Counted from the stretch's first letter, positions 27,321-36,628 are shown. The stretch: 64,000 bases of DNA from a bacterium (GCA_030824495.1 JAVBXP010000017.1:1-64000), one strand, 5' to 3'. Notes: generated by a model not told the origin, from the letters alone. Numbers and translations: made by a program.

Positions 27321-29042
27321 ATGGAGAGCGATCCCAGGTTCACAGCGGCGCACTTTGTCCTGAGTGAGGACGCGCCGCAGTGCGACATGATCCTCAAGGG
27401 CGGCGTCACGTCCGGCGTCGTCTATCCCCGCGCCATCCTGGAGGTCGCTAAGAAGTACCGCCTCCGCTCCATCGGCGGGACCTCGGCTGGAGCGATCGCC
27501 GCCGGCTTCGCGGCGGCCGCCGAGTATGCGCGCCGAAACGGCGACCCTGCCGGCTACGCCCGGCTTGACGAGTGCTGCGCCAAGCTTCCCGGCATCCTCT
27601 CTGGCCTCTTTCAGCCGCCAGCTCATCTGCGCTCTCTGTTTCAGGCAGGGCTGGGCCTGACCGCGGCGAAGAACAGGCTTGGCGGCTTCCTTGGTCCGCT
27701 GCGATGGATCCTGACCAGCGGCGCTGGCCTCGGCGCCGCCGTCTATGCCGGTTTGCTCGCGATTACCGATCAGTTCACCGCGGCGCCAATTTGGAGCCCA
27801 GCGGCTATTCCCGGTCTGATCTTCGCAGTGATCGTCGGAGCCATTGCTCACCTGGCGCTTCGCCTGGGGCTCATGGTGTTCCGCGATCTGCGGCAGCAGA
27901 ATTACGGGCTCTGCAGCGGCATGCCCGTGGGCGAGGCGAAGTCGCAATCCCTCACCGAGTGGCTTCACACCTCGCTGCAATTCATCGCGTTCGGCGACAC
28001 GCCGCCGGACCGGCCGCTGACGCTTCGCGACCTGGAGGGTGGGGGTCAGTTTCCGGGTCTGGAGATCGACTTCCGGACGGTCACCACCAACCTTTCGATG
28101 CAGCAGCCGGAAGTCATCTCCCGCACGCGGCTCAGCCTCTTCTTCGACGCCGCGCAATGGGCGCGGCTCTTTCCGGCCGATGTGATGAACTACCTGCAGG
28201 CCGGGCAACCCGACCCCGCGTCCCCTCACCTGCACAGCCTGCCCAAAGGGCTGGATCTGCCGGTCCTCGTTGCGATCCGGATGAGCCTGAGTTTCCCGTT
28301 CCTGATCCAGGCCGTCCCGCTGTGGCTTCGAGACGCCGCCATCAAGGGTCGCCCCTTCAGTCAGATCTGGTTTTCGGACGGCGGCATCACCAGCAACTTC
28401 CCGATCCACTTCTTCGACGCGCTGTTGCCGAGCCGCCCGACCTTCGCCTTCAGCCTCGATGACCGGCCCGACACGTTTGAGACCAGCGATCGCATATCGA
28501 TGCCGCAAAACGCACGGGACGGCAGCATCCTTCCCATCCATCGCATTGAGACACTCGGGAATTTCGCGGGCGCCCTGCTCGGCTCGGCCAAGGGCTGGCA
28601 AGACCAGATGCAGAGCGTCCTGCCAGGTCAGCGCCAGCGCGTGGTCCGGATCAAGCTGGACAAGGCGACAGAGGGCGGCCTCAACATCAATATGAGCAAA
28701 GAGGTCTCCGAGCGCTTGATGGGCTATGGCGGAGAGGCCGGGCGATTGGTCTGTCAGGAGTTCAATTTCGCCGAGCATCGCTGGCGGCGCGCTCTCGTGG
28801 CCCACGAACAACTCGAAGTGCTGACCGACACTCTGCGCAAGGCCTGGCCGGAATACGGGGTGTGGTACTCGGGGTACATTCGGCACGTCGAAAGCTACCG
28901 CAAAAGCATCAGCTTCGCCCACCGCCAGGAGATCGCTCGCCGGTTCTGGTCGCTCAGCGCCGCCAGCGTCGATCTCGGCCCGCCACTCAAGGTGAAGTAC
29001 CCACGGCCGCCGGCGCGCCTTCGCACGACCCCCGAGCTCTGA
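27321..29042 (+). CDS. Patatin-like phospholipase with membrane-spanning insert
   Basis: A 573-residue serine lipase. The oxyanion loop is KGGVTSGVVYP (26-36), the nucleophile elbow GGTSAG puts the serine at 55, and the catalytic dyad aspartate is D353 in SDGG. Between serine and aspartate are two strongly hydrophobic stretches (about 128-149 and 160-187) that look like a membrane hairpin, which is not usual in soluble patatins. Patatins cleave acyl esters of membrane lipids. The gene lies between the outer-membrane protein and a 258-residue gene that is coupled to a peroxidase-P450 fusion, suggesting it supplies fatty acids to that enzyme (inference). Confidence 0.88.
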   Translation: MESDPRFTAAHFVLSEDAPQCDMILKGGVTSGVVYPRAILEVAKKYRLRSIGGTSAGAIAAGFAAAAEYARRNGDPAGYARLDECCAKLPGILSGLFQPPAHLRSLFQAGLGLTAAKNRLGGFLGPLRWILTSGAGLGAAVYAGLLAITDQFTAAPIWSPAAIPGLIFAVIVGAIAHLALRLGLMVFRDLRQQNYGLCSGMPVGEAKSQSLTEWLHTSLQFIAFGDTPPDRPLTLRDLEGGGQFPGLEIDFRTVTTNLSMQQPEVISRTRLSLFFDAAQWARLFPADVMNYLQAGQPDPASPHLHSLPKGLDLPVLVAIRMSLSFPFLIQAVPLWLRDAAIKGRPFSQIWFSDGGITSNFPIHFFDALLPSRPTFAFSLDDRPDTFETSDRISMPQNARDGSILPIHRIETLGNFAGALLGSAKGWQDQMQSVLPGQRQRVVRIKLDKATEGGLNINMSKEVSERLMGYGGEAGRLVCQEFNFAEHRWRRALVAHEQLEVLTDTLRKAWPEYGVWYSGYIRHVESYRKSISFAHRQEIARRFWSLSAASVDLGPPLKVKYPRPPARLRTTPEL

Positions 29043-29177
29043 TCGTCCACAAAGCCCGGCGTTAACTTCTTCGCTAGCTTGCCGCGAAGATCGGCGCCAC
29101 GCTCACGGACCGTAGCGTCAGTTTAAGTGCCCTAGCGTCTGTCTCACTCAAGGACCGGCTGGAAAGGCCGTGCACTG

Positions 29178-29954
29178 ATGGCAGAGTTAGCCCTCTGGGC
29201 GAAATCCAAGGTCGTCGGCGGGATGTCGGAGATCGCGGTGCTGTCGCCGATCCGGCCCGGTTGTCCGCTCGGCGAACGTCGCACGCACGAAGAGCGGCTT
29301 CGCGCCACTATCGCCGACCTGGCCCGGCGCCATGAGCGGGGGCTTCCTACCGAACTCAACCGCGTCCCCTCGATCCACTTCGGCCGCATGATCATCATCC
29401 GGCCCGAGCAATATCTCGTCGGCTCCGAGGGCGTCAGCGGCGTCGATTACTATCCTGCTGTGGTTCGCACGACGAAGGATGGCGGGCGAATTCCACAGCC
29501 GATCGACGACATCACCATCGCCCCTGGGCACATCCCGAAATTTCGCTCCTGGTTGCTCACCCTGGTCGAGTTCGATGGCGACCTGAAGCTCTACCTGCGC
29601 GACATAGCGCGCTTCCTCGGCGGCGATTTCGACCTCGTGTTCCGCGATTGCGAGGACTATCCCACCACCAAGCACTTCGAGGAATTCTGGCAGTGGATCC
29701 GCTGCTACCAGATTAATATCGATCTGTTCTACGCCACCTATCCGAACCTGACGGTCACCCGGATCAAGCAACTGGAGGCCTTCAAGAGCCGCTTCGACAC
29801 CTTCGTCGCCAGCGTGCGGCCGCCGCACGGCGACCCGAAGCAGGTCGACGAGCTGTTCGACAAGTTTCTGAGCGAGAACCTTCAGTACTGCGAGAATTTC
29901 CCCGACACCGACGGCCTGTTCCAGCCGCCGCTGAACGCGGGCGATGGCGGCTGA
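29178..29954 (+). CDS. Unknown protein, predicted ferredoxin-like (alpha-beta) fold, partner of the DyP-P450 fusion
   Basis: A 258-residue protein without signal peptide. It reads as two beta-alpha-beta halves. SEIAVLSPIRPG, then helix RRTHEERLRATIADLARR, then SIHFGRMIIIRPEQY make the first. SWLLTLVEFDGDLKLYLRDI and FDLVFRDCEDYP make the second. This is the duplicated ferredoxin-like layout shared by DyP, EthD and related proteins. The pattern HFxR...FDG...CExYP is one I recall from bacterial proteins near haem oxidases, but I cannot name a family. The C-terminus is helical. Its stop overlaps the start of the fusion gene by 11 bases, so the two are translationally coupled and probably act together. 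Confidence 0.7.
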   Translation: MAELALWAKSKVVGGMSEIAVLSPIRPGCPLGERRTHEERLRATIADLARRHERGLPTELNRVPSIHFGRMIIIRPEQYLVGSEGVSGVDYYPAVVRTTKDGGRIPQPIDDITIAPGHIPKFRSWLLTLVEFDGDLKLYLRDIARFLGGDFDLVFRDCEDYPTTKHFEEFWQWIRCYQINIDLFYATYPNLTVTRIKQLEAFKSRFDTFVASVRPPHGDPKQVDELFDKFLSENLQYCENFPDTDGLFQPPLNAGDGG

Positions 29955-32900
29955 GATGGGATCGCCGCAGAACACCCAACCCGACGTTCAAGCCGCCCCA
30001 CGCCAGAGCGGCCGGCCGCGCGACTGGTCCTTTTTCTTCTTCTTCCGGATCCTGACCCGCGCGGAGATGGCCGCGACCCAGGCCAGGGTGGCGGCCGCAT
30101 CGACCAGTGAGGAAGCCTGGAGGATCTTGAAGCTCGACCTTGCCCAGCCCGGCCTCGCCACCGCGGGCCTCGTCGCCCAGTATGTCGCCGACCGAGACGT
30201 AAAGGCGGCCGCAGGACGGCCCGACGACGGTGCAACGCCACTCGACCATCCGTCACAAGAGTTCTTGAACTGGCTGGACGTGCTGGTGAACAAGCGCCGG
30301 GAGTCGTTCCTCTCCGGCTTGGCGGACCTGACCGGACTGGAAGGCCGAAGCTTCAGCGCTTCCCCGCCGCAACCCTTCGAGGCCGCCACCCTGCTTGCAG
30401 CCATGCGCGAGGGTCCCGAAGCCATGTTTCGGGCCGTGGTCCGAGACGTGGTCGCCCCGACAGCGGCGTTGGTCAGCTTCCTGAACGCCTCGCCCACGAC
30501 CTATCTTGAGTTCATGAAGCTTCTCGCCGATGAGCTCGAAAACCCGGCGGTGGTGGACCCCGGCCCCCTGCCGTTGGCGATCCTGCACGAAATCCTGCGC
30601 CAAGGCGCTCCGGCCTTCACGCAAGGCCCCGCCGAGAACGACGACCCAAGCCGCGATCGTCCGCCCGTCAATCTGGCCTTCACCCACGCCGGGCTCGCGG
30701 CGCTGAAGATCGACCCGGCGACCCTGGCGTCCTTCCCCGAGGTCTTCAAGCAAGGCATGGCCGCGCGAGCACGGCGGCTGCACGACACCGGTCCGAGCGC
30801 CCCAGAAAACTGGGACGGCGAACTGGGCCTCGACAACGTCCATGGCTACGTCAGCGGCGGCTTCGATGGCCCTGGCCCGACCTCCGAGGCCTTTTGGCGA
30901 GCGCTTCGGCGCGATGTCCAAGCCTTCAATGACAAGGCCTCCGAGCGAGGAGAACTGCTGCACCTGTGGATCGGCTTGCTGTTCCGCTTCCTTGGCCTTG
31001 AGGTTGTCCACATCGAGCTCGGCCAAGAACCCTACGAGCTCGTCGGTGGACAGCAGGAGGGCGCAGAGCGCTCAAAGCAAGTAAAGCGCCTAGTCCATCG
31101 AACCGAGCACTTCGGTTTCCGCGACGGACTAAGCCAACCCTTCGCTAATCTGCGGCTGGAGGAACCACTTCCCGGCGGGGGCACCCCGACCGCCGATGGA
31201 TGGAAGCCCGTGGCGGCCGGCGAGATATTCCTCGACCAGCACGACGAGGATGGTGAGGCCCATCGCTTCCCCATTTCAGAGGCCCTGCGGGCGGGATCGA
31301 CCTATCTGGTGTTTCGAAAGCTGGAGCAGGACGTTCACGGCTTTCGAGCGTTCCTGGCCCAGCAACGGCCCTCCAGCATACCGGCGCGGGCGTTGCTCGC
31401 CGCCCAGATGGTCGGTCGTTGGCCCGATGGTACGCCGCTCGTCAATCAGCCCACCGAGAACCCCGGCCCGCCCGCTGAGGCGACAATCAATCACTTCCTC
31501 TATTTCGCGGCCGACAAGTCGGGAGAGAAATGCCCGCTCGGCGCGCACATCCGCCGGGTCAATCCGCGCGACACCGGCGGGCGTGATGAGGTCCGGCACC
31601 ACCGCCTGCACCGGCGCGGGATCAGCTACGGCGGGTCGTTGCTGCGCGAGGACGCAGAGGACGACAGTGAAAAGCGGGGCCTGCTGTTCATCGCCGCCAA
31701 CGCGCGCATCGACGTGCAGTTCGAGGTGGTCCAGGCCGACTGGATCAACGGCGGTGAATTCCTTGGCCAGGCGGGCCTGGGCCGCTGCCCCATGACCGGC
31801 GCGAACAACGGAACGGCGAGCGACGCATTCCTTGAGGCAGGAGCGCCGGCTCCCGTGACGGGGTTGCCGCGCTTCGTCGTCACCCGGGGCGGCGACTACT
31901 TCTTCGCCCCGGGCGTCAAGGTGCTGCGGGCGATGGTCGATCCCGGCGAGCACTTCAAGGCCGAGCCCTCCACCCTCACGCAGTACGCGTTCAGCATGGC
32001 GCAATCAGCTACGCCGTCGCTCATGAGCAAGGAGAGGCTGACAAGGTTCGCCGGCCAGCTGTTGATGGGCGCGCCGCCCATTCGCGCTGCATTGCCCCCA
32101 CAGCCCGACGGCTCGATCCAGACGGTGGTGTTCGTGGGTCGCCACAGCGACGTCTCCCAAGTGTTGGGCAGCGTGGTCAATGAAACCGGCGACAACGTCG
32201 TCTTTTCGACGCGCCCCTATCACGAGGCCGGCCGGCAGATTGTTGGCGACAAGATCGCGATCCTAAGCGCCACTGACGTAGCTGGTCCGACAAGCAACGC
32301 TCGCGAGCGTCTCAAGACGGTGTTGGACCTGGGTTGGGCGACGCTTGAGGATGCCCTACCCGAAACCATCGACGTGATCCTGCGCCGGGAGGCGCAGGCG
32401 GGGCTCGAAGAGGCGCTTCGCACCGCGCTCAGGGACGCCAAGTCCGGACGCGGCCGCATCGATCTCGTCAGCGACTTCGCGGTCCAGGCCGCCTACGGAA
32501 CCGTCGTGCGCCTCTACGGGGTGCCAGGGCCGAGCGAGCTCCCGCCAACGCCGCCCGGCCCCTCCTATTGGCAGGAGCATCAGGCCGACGTTCCGCGCCA
32601 GTGGATCGAGGCTGTCCAGGGCCTGCGTGATCCCGGCCTCACCGCCATGCAGGCTTGGTCAGTGATCCTGGCCGCCAGCCTGGTCAGCAACTTCCAGAAT
32701 CAAGCGCTGCTGGCCAAGGGCGCCAAGTATGCGGCCTCGTGCATGCGGAAGCAGATCAGCACGCAGTTGATCACCGCGCGGGCCTCGAACCTCGCCAAGC
32801 CGTCCAACCTGATTGAGGCGTTTGTCGTGAACCGGACACGGCCCGAAATCGTGGAACGGTATCCGCAAGGGACCGCTGACAAGCAGTACTACAGCGACGT

Positions 32901-33501
32901 ATCCGCACTGCTGCTCGAACTCGTGAGCACCACCTTGGCCGCGCCGCCGACCGCCTTCGGCTCGCTCATGACCACGGTCCTGAAGTTTCGCATCGATCTC
33001 GCCGCGCTGCTGCCGCAGCTGAAACCCGGCGGTCTGGCCCGCCTCATCTACGAAGCCGAGCGCCTCAATCCAGTACTGGCGCTGCGCATGCGCCAATGTG
33101 AGGCCGACACAACGCTGCCGCGCGGCCAGGCAGAGCCTCCCGCTGAACTACACAAGGGCGACTTCCTGCTGGCTATGGTCTCGGCGGCCAATCTCGACCC
33201 CCGGCGATTTGAGCAACCCCACCGGCTGTCGCTGACCCCTTTTGGTCCGACCGACGGCCCAGAGCGCCGCCTCGAGGATTATCTGATGTTCGGTGTGCAC
33301 GGCGACGCGCGGCAATGCTGGGGCCGCAACCGCGTAGCCATGCCCTTGCTGGAAGAATGCGTCCAGGCCGCCAGCCGCCTGCGAGGCTTGCGACGGGTCG
33401 CTGGGCCAGACGGGGATCTCAAGACTCTGGCCAATGTGGCCATCGGGCTGACCGCCCGCTTCACGCAGATTGCGCCCGCCCCGCGTCCAATCCCGGCATG
33501 A
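29944..33501 (+). CDS. DyP-type peroxidase / cytochrome P450-like fusion protein
   Basis: An 1185-residue protein with two haem domains. Residues 1-230 are unassigned and start with a phenylalanine run. The DyP peroxidase part (about 230-690) has the distal motif GFRDGLSQP with D394. The proximal histidine H535 is in CPLGAHIRRVNPR, the distal arginine R557/R558 in HRRGISYGG, and GLLFIAANARIDVQFE follows. Residues about 727-1150 read as a P450: VVFVGRHSDVSQVL and FSTRPY at the start, ExxR as E1037-R1040, and the haem-cysteine loop FGVHGDARQCWGR with C1125. One open frame covers all of it. It likely oxidises a substrate in two steps; lipids are suggested by the neighbouring patatin. It converges with the cyclase gene, overlapping it by 41 bases. 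Confidence 0.85.
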   Translation: MAAEMGSPQNTQPDVQAAPRQSGRPRDWSFFFFFRILTRAEMAATQARVAAASTSEEAWRILKLDLAQPGLATAGLVAQYVADRDVKAAAGRPDDGATPLDHPSQEFLNWLDVLVNKRRESFLSGLADLTGLEGRSFSASPPQPFEAATLLAAMREGPEAMFRAVVRDVVAPTAALVSFLNASPTTYLEFMKLLADELENPAVVDPGPLPLAILHEILRQGAPAFTQGPAENDDPSRDRPPVNLAFTHAGLAALKIDPATLASFPEVFKQGMAARARRLHDTGPSAPENWDGELGLDNVHGYVSGGFDGPGPTSEAFWRALRRDVQAFNDKASERGELLHLWIGLLFRFLGLEVVHIELGQEPYELVGGQQEGAERSKQVKRLVHRTEHFGFRDGLSQPFANLRLEEPLPGGGTPTADGWKPVAAGEIFLDQHDEDGEAHRFPISEALRAGSTYLVFRKLEQDVHGFRAFLAQQRPSSIPARALLAAQMVGRWPDGTPLVNQPTENPGPPAEATINHFLYFAADKSGEKCPLGAHIRRVNPRDTGGRDEVRHHRLHRRGISYGGSLLREDAEDDSEKRGLLFIAANARIDVQFEVVQADWINGGEFLGQAGLGRCPMTGANNGTASDAFLEAGAPAPVTGLPRFVVTRGGDYFFAPGVKVLRAMVDPGEHFKAEPSTLTQYAFSMAQSATPSLMSKERLTRFAGQLLMGAPPIRAALPPQPDGSIQTVVFVGRHSDVSQVLGSVVNETGDNVVFSTRPYHEAGRQIVGDKIAILSATDVAGPTSNARERLKTVLDLGWATLEDALPETIDVILRREAQAGLEEALRTALRDAKSGRGRIDLVSDFAVQAAYGTVVRLYGVPGPSELPPTPPGPSYWQEHQADVPRQWIEAVQGLRDPGLTAMQAWSVILAASLVSNFQNQALLAKGAKYAASCMRKQISTQLITARASNLAKPSNLIEAFVVNRTRPEIVERYPQGTADKQYYSDVSALLLELVSTTLAAPPTAFGSLMTTVLKFRIDLAALLPQLKPGGLARLIYEAERLNPVLALRMRQCEADTTLPRGQAEPPAELHKGDFLLAMVSAANLDPRRFEQPHRLSLTPFGPTDGPERRLEDYLMFGVHGDARQCWGRNRVAMPLLEECVQAASRLRGLRRVAGPDGDLKTLANVAIGLTARFTQIAPAPRPIPA

Positions 33502-36400
33502 CCTTCCAGGCGGCCACGCCATAGCTGCTGCAGATCGCCTGCTGCTCGGCCAGATCGACCTCAATGCGCGGATCGCCTGGCGAGGTCAGGGTTAGAAGCT
33601 GCGCCCTCAAGCCCAGTCCATCCACCATCCAGCAGGGGTTGTTGAGACGGCGCGCTATGGCCAGGGCCTCCGCCAGCACTGCCAGGCCGCGCTCAACTTC
33701 GCCAGCCCGGACCAGCGCCTCCGCATAGCCGGCGAAGAGGTAATAGACCTCCAATTGGCCGGTCCTCAGGTGCAAACGGCGATGCAGGCAATCTTCCACC
33801 ACCGCGATCGCCTCCTCGGCTCGCCCCACGCGCGACAGGGCGATCGCGATGCGCCCGGCGAGATTGGCCTTGATGGCGTCATAGCCGTAGCGCTCAGCCA
33901 AATCGCGGGCCACAGCCAGGACCTCGACCGCCTCAGCGTCCCGGCGCAGCATGATCAGGTTGCGGCCCAACGCGCAGCGAGCCAGCACTTCGGAGTATGG
34001 ATCGCGCCGCGCGACCGCGACTTCGAGACCTCGCTGGGCGAATTCCAGACCCTGCGCGTACTCGCCGGTGTCCATCATGAACCAGCACATGAAGGACAAG
34101 ACCATCGATCGAGGAATGCCGGCCGCGCCCAGCCGTGCGCCTTCCAGGTCGCCGGTCAGCATGTCGCCCAGTTCACGGCCCTGCGCGATGGCCTGCTGCA
34201 GCCTCCCCATGCCGTGCAGCACGTTCGCCAACATGATCTGGTTGGAGAAGATCAGCGCTGGAGCCTTCAAGGTCCGGGAGATCGCCAGTCCTTCCTCGGT
34301 GGCGGCCAGGCCCTCCTCGTAGCGCCCCTCGAACCAGCAGATCATCCCCAGTTGAGACAGGGTCCCGCTGACCAGCTCCGGCCGCCCTCTGCGCCGCGCC
34401 AGATCGATGATCCGCGGCAGGTGAGTGTTCATCTTCTCGAATTCGCCGAGCTGCACCGTCGATGCAAAGGCCATCAGCACGAAGGCGACGTACCGGTCCT
34501 CGGCGGGCTTGCCGATCCGGTCGATGAGGACGAGCGCGCGGTCGAAGATCAGGTTCAGGGAGGCCGCAGCCGAATTTCGCCGCGCCTCAAGCCCGGCCTG
34601 CCAGAGATAGTCCAGCGCCGCCGAATCCTCCCCGGCCCGCTCGGCATGGAACGCCAATTGCTCATAGCGCCCGTCGAGATTCCCATAGCGCGCCGTGATG
34701 GCCATCATCGCCGTCTTGTGAAGCTCCCGGCGGCGCTCCTTGGGGATGGTGTTGGCGCAGGCCTCCGAAATGATCTGATGCCGCATATGGGTCGAACGCC
34801 CGGCCGTCGGATGGATGAAGGCGAACTGCTCAAGTTCCGTCAGCTCCTGGACCAGGGACCCGGGCTCGGCCCCGACCACCGTCTCCACCAGCTCAACATC
34901 GACATGTTCGCCCAGCAGGCTCAGCGCCTGCGCCATGGCCCTGGCTGTAGGCGAGAGCTTCTGCAGTCGCGCATGGATGACCGACTCCACGGTGTGCGGA
35001 AGAACTGGAAGCGCCGCCGCATCCTCGCTCTCCATGGAGCGGATCAGTTCCTCCAGGACGAACGGCACGCCATCAGCGCGCTCGACCATGCGTTCCAGCA
35101 TCGCCTCCGGAGGATGATCATCCGGCCAAAGCGCGCGGCCCAGTCCCATCATCACCTCGCGTGGCAACGGTTCGAGCGACACGACATCCCGCGCGATCTC
35201 GATCGCCTCATCCCTCGCTTCAGGCCGCGCCGTCAGCATGACGCAAAGAGGCTGCGGCATGTCCGACGCCGCCAGGAGACGCAGAAATTGACGGCTCTCG
35301 AAGTCGATTAGATGCAGGTCTTCGATCAACAGAATGGTGGCGCAGCCTGGCGAAAGAGCGCCGAACGCGTTGACCAGCGCCCCGATCAACTGCGGCTGCG
35401 CCACTTCCGAGGCCTTGTCCCGCACCGCCGCCGCTCTGGGCGCCAGCAGGTCTTCCAGCATCCGCCGGTCGCCGTCCTCCAGGCCCGCGGCGGCCAAGCC
35501 CGCGCGCAGTTCGGCGCTCGAACCGCCGGCTCCGGAAACCAGCATCTCGGAGATTAGGCTTCGCGCGGCCGCGAAGGGCGTGGTGCGCCTCTGTGCGTCC
35601 CCGAAATAGACCAAGGCCCGCGCGCCAGACTCCAGCGCCTCCCGCAGCGCTGCTGCGGCCAGGCGGCTCTTGCCGATACCAGGCTCGCCGATCAGGGCGA
35701 TTGCAGCGCTCGCGCCGCCCGCGCGGGGGATCGCCCTACGCAGGGCCGCAAGTTCGCCATCCCGCCCGACGATCGGCGAACTGTAGCGCCGCGCGACATC
35801 TCCCTCGCCGTCGCTTTCAGGGCGCGCGGCCAACGTGAACGCCTTGGCGCGGACGCCTCCGAAGTTCTGCGCCCCTTCGTGCGGGGCCAGGGAAAGATAG
35901 ACGCGGCAAAGCTTCACAGTCTGGTCGCTGACCACGACCCCTCCGCCCGGCGCCGTTTGCTGAAGCTTGGCGGCGATGTTGACCGTCGCTCCTACCGGGT
36001 CGAAGCGCGAGCGCCCCTCGCGATGGATCTGCCGCAACGCCACTAGGCCCGAATGCACCCCGACCCGGAACCGCACAGGGCGGCCGTCGGGTCCGGTGCG
36101 GCCGATATTGGTATGTTGGATGTCCCAGGCCGCGGCGCAGGCGCGGTCGGCGTGATCCTCCAGCGAGGCGGGCCACCCGAAGGTGGCGATCCCGCCGTCT
36201 CCGCCATAGTTCACAAGGCTGCCGCCCCAGCGTTCGATCACGCCGCGCAGGTGTTCGAAACACTCGTCGAACAGGAGTTGGGCGTCGTCTGGATCGGATG
36301 CGGCGATGTGGCCGGTGGAATCCACGATGTCCGCCGCAAGAACCGTGATGATCCTGCGTTCAGGAGCGCCAGCGGGGTCCCGATCGGTCTCTCGCACCAT
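33461..36400 (-). CDS. Class III cyclase / AAA-type ATPase / TPR regulator
   Basis: A 979-residue signalling protein. Residues 15-190 are a class III nucleotidyl cyclase domain with metal aspartates D24 (LAADIVDSTG) and D68 (NYGGDGG). The usual transition-state arginine of the N-x-A-A-R motif is a lysine here (NIAAKLQ), so cyclase activity may be weak. An STAND-like ATPase follows, with P-loop GEPGIGKS at 238-245 and Walker B ILLIEDLH. The C-terminal half is made of tetratricopeptide-like helical repeats. This is the adenylate cyclase plus ATPase plus repeat architecture common in Alphaproteobacteria. It converges on the DyP-P450 gene with a 41-base overlap. No DNA-binding domain is seen. Confidence 0.88.
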   Translation of the reverse strand: MVRETDRDPAGAPERRIITVLAADIVDSTGHIAASDPDDAQLLFDECFEHLRGVIERWGGSLVNYGGDGGIATFGWPASLEDHADRACAAAWDIQHTNIGRTGPDGRPVRFRVGVHSGLVALRQIHREGRSRFDPVGATVNIAAKLQQTAPGGGVVVSDQTVKLCRVYLSLAPHEGAQNFGGVRAKAFTLAARPESDGEGDVARRYSSPIVGRDGELAALRRAIPRAGGASAAIALIGEPGIGKSRLAAAALREALESGARALVYFGDAQRRTTPFAAARSLISEMLVSGAGGSSAELRAGLAAAGLEDGDRRMLEDLLAPRAAAVRDKASEVAQPQLIGALVNAFGALSPGCATILLIEDLHLIDFESRQFLRLLAASDMPQPLCVMLTARPEARDEAIEIARDVVSLEPLPREVMMGLGRALWPDDHPPEAMLERMVERADGVPFVLEELIRSMESEDAAALPVLPHTVESVIHARLQKLSPTARAMAQALSLLGEHVDVELVETVVGAEPGSLVQELTELEQFAFIHPTAGRSTHMRHQIISEACANTIPKERRRELHKTAMMAITARYGNLDGRYEQLAFHAERAGEDSAALDYLWQAGLEARRNSAAASLNLIFDRALVLIDRIGKPAEDRYVAFVLMAFASTVQLGEFEKMNTHLPRIIDLARRRGRPELVSGTLSQLGMICWFEGRYEEGLAATEEGLAISRTLKAPALIFSNQIMLANVLHGMGRLQQAIAQGRELGDMLTGDLEGARLGAAGIPRSMVLSFMCWFMMDTGEYAQGLEFAQRGLEVAVARRDPYSEVLARCALGRNLIMLRRDAEAVEVLAVARDLAERYGYDAIKANLAGRIAIALSRVGRAEEAIAVVEDCLHRRLHLRTGQLEVYYLFAGYAEALVRAGEVERGLAVLAEALAIARRLNNPCWMVDGLGLRAQLLTLTSPGDPRIEVDLAEQQAICSSYGVAAWKVMPGLDAGRAQSA

Positions 36401-36628
36401 AGCCGCCAGGATACGGCGGAATTAACGAAAGATGAAACGCTGGGTTCTGGATCCCACAGGCGTAGGCTCTCGGTCGCCCCACATTAGAACTGTCCTGCTT
36501 CCACGCTAAGACCGTCAGGAGACTGGACAGTCGCGTTCTGACCGAAAACAGACGTCAAGGGCGGCTCGGCGTGGTCAGGCGGTTGGCCACGCTCGACCGA
36601 ACTCCGGCATGGCGTGGCCCGCCTACGA

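Noticed and set aside
27306..28922. A 538-codon minus-strand frame opposite the patatin gene
   Set aside because: No recognisable motifs, whereas the plus strand has the complete patatin catalytic dyad and the frame is preserved throughout.
29944..33501. Possibility that the DyP and P450 parts are two genes merged by a sequencing error
   Set aside because: The frame is continuous, there is no internal stop or ribosome site at the junction, and the linker between the domains has normal coding composition. An error cannot be excluded without reads, but nothing suggests it.
33755..35311. A 518-codon plus-strand frame opposite the cyclase/ATPase gene
   Set aside because: Composition is that of an antisense shadow (histidine-, arginine- and glutamine-rich) with no domain, and it has no ribosome site.
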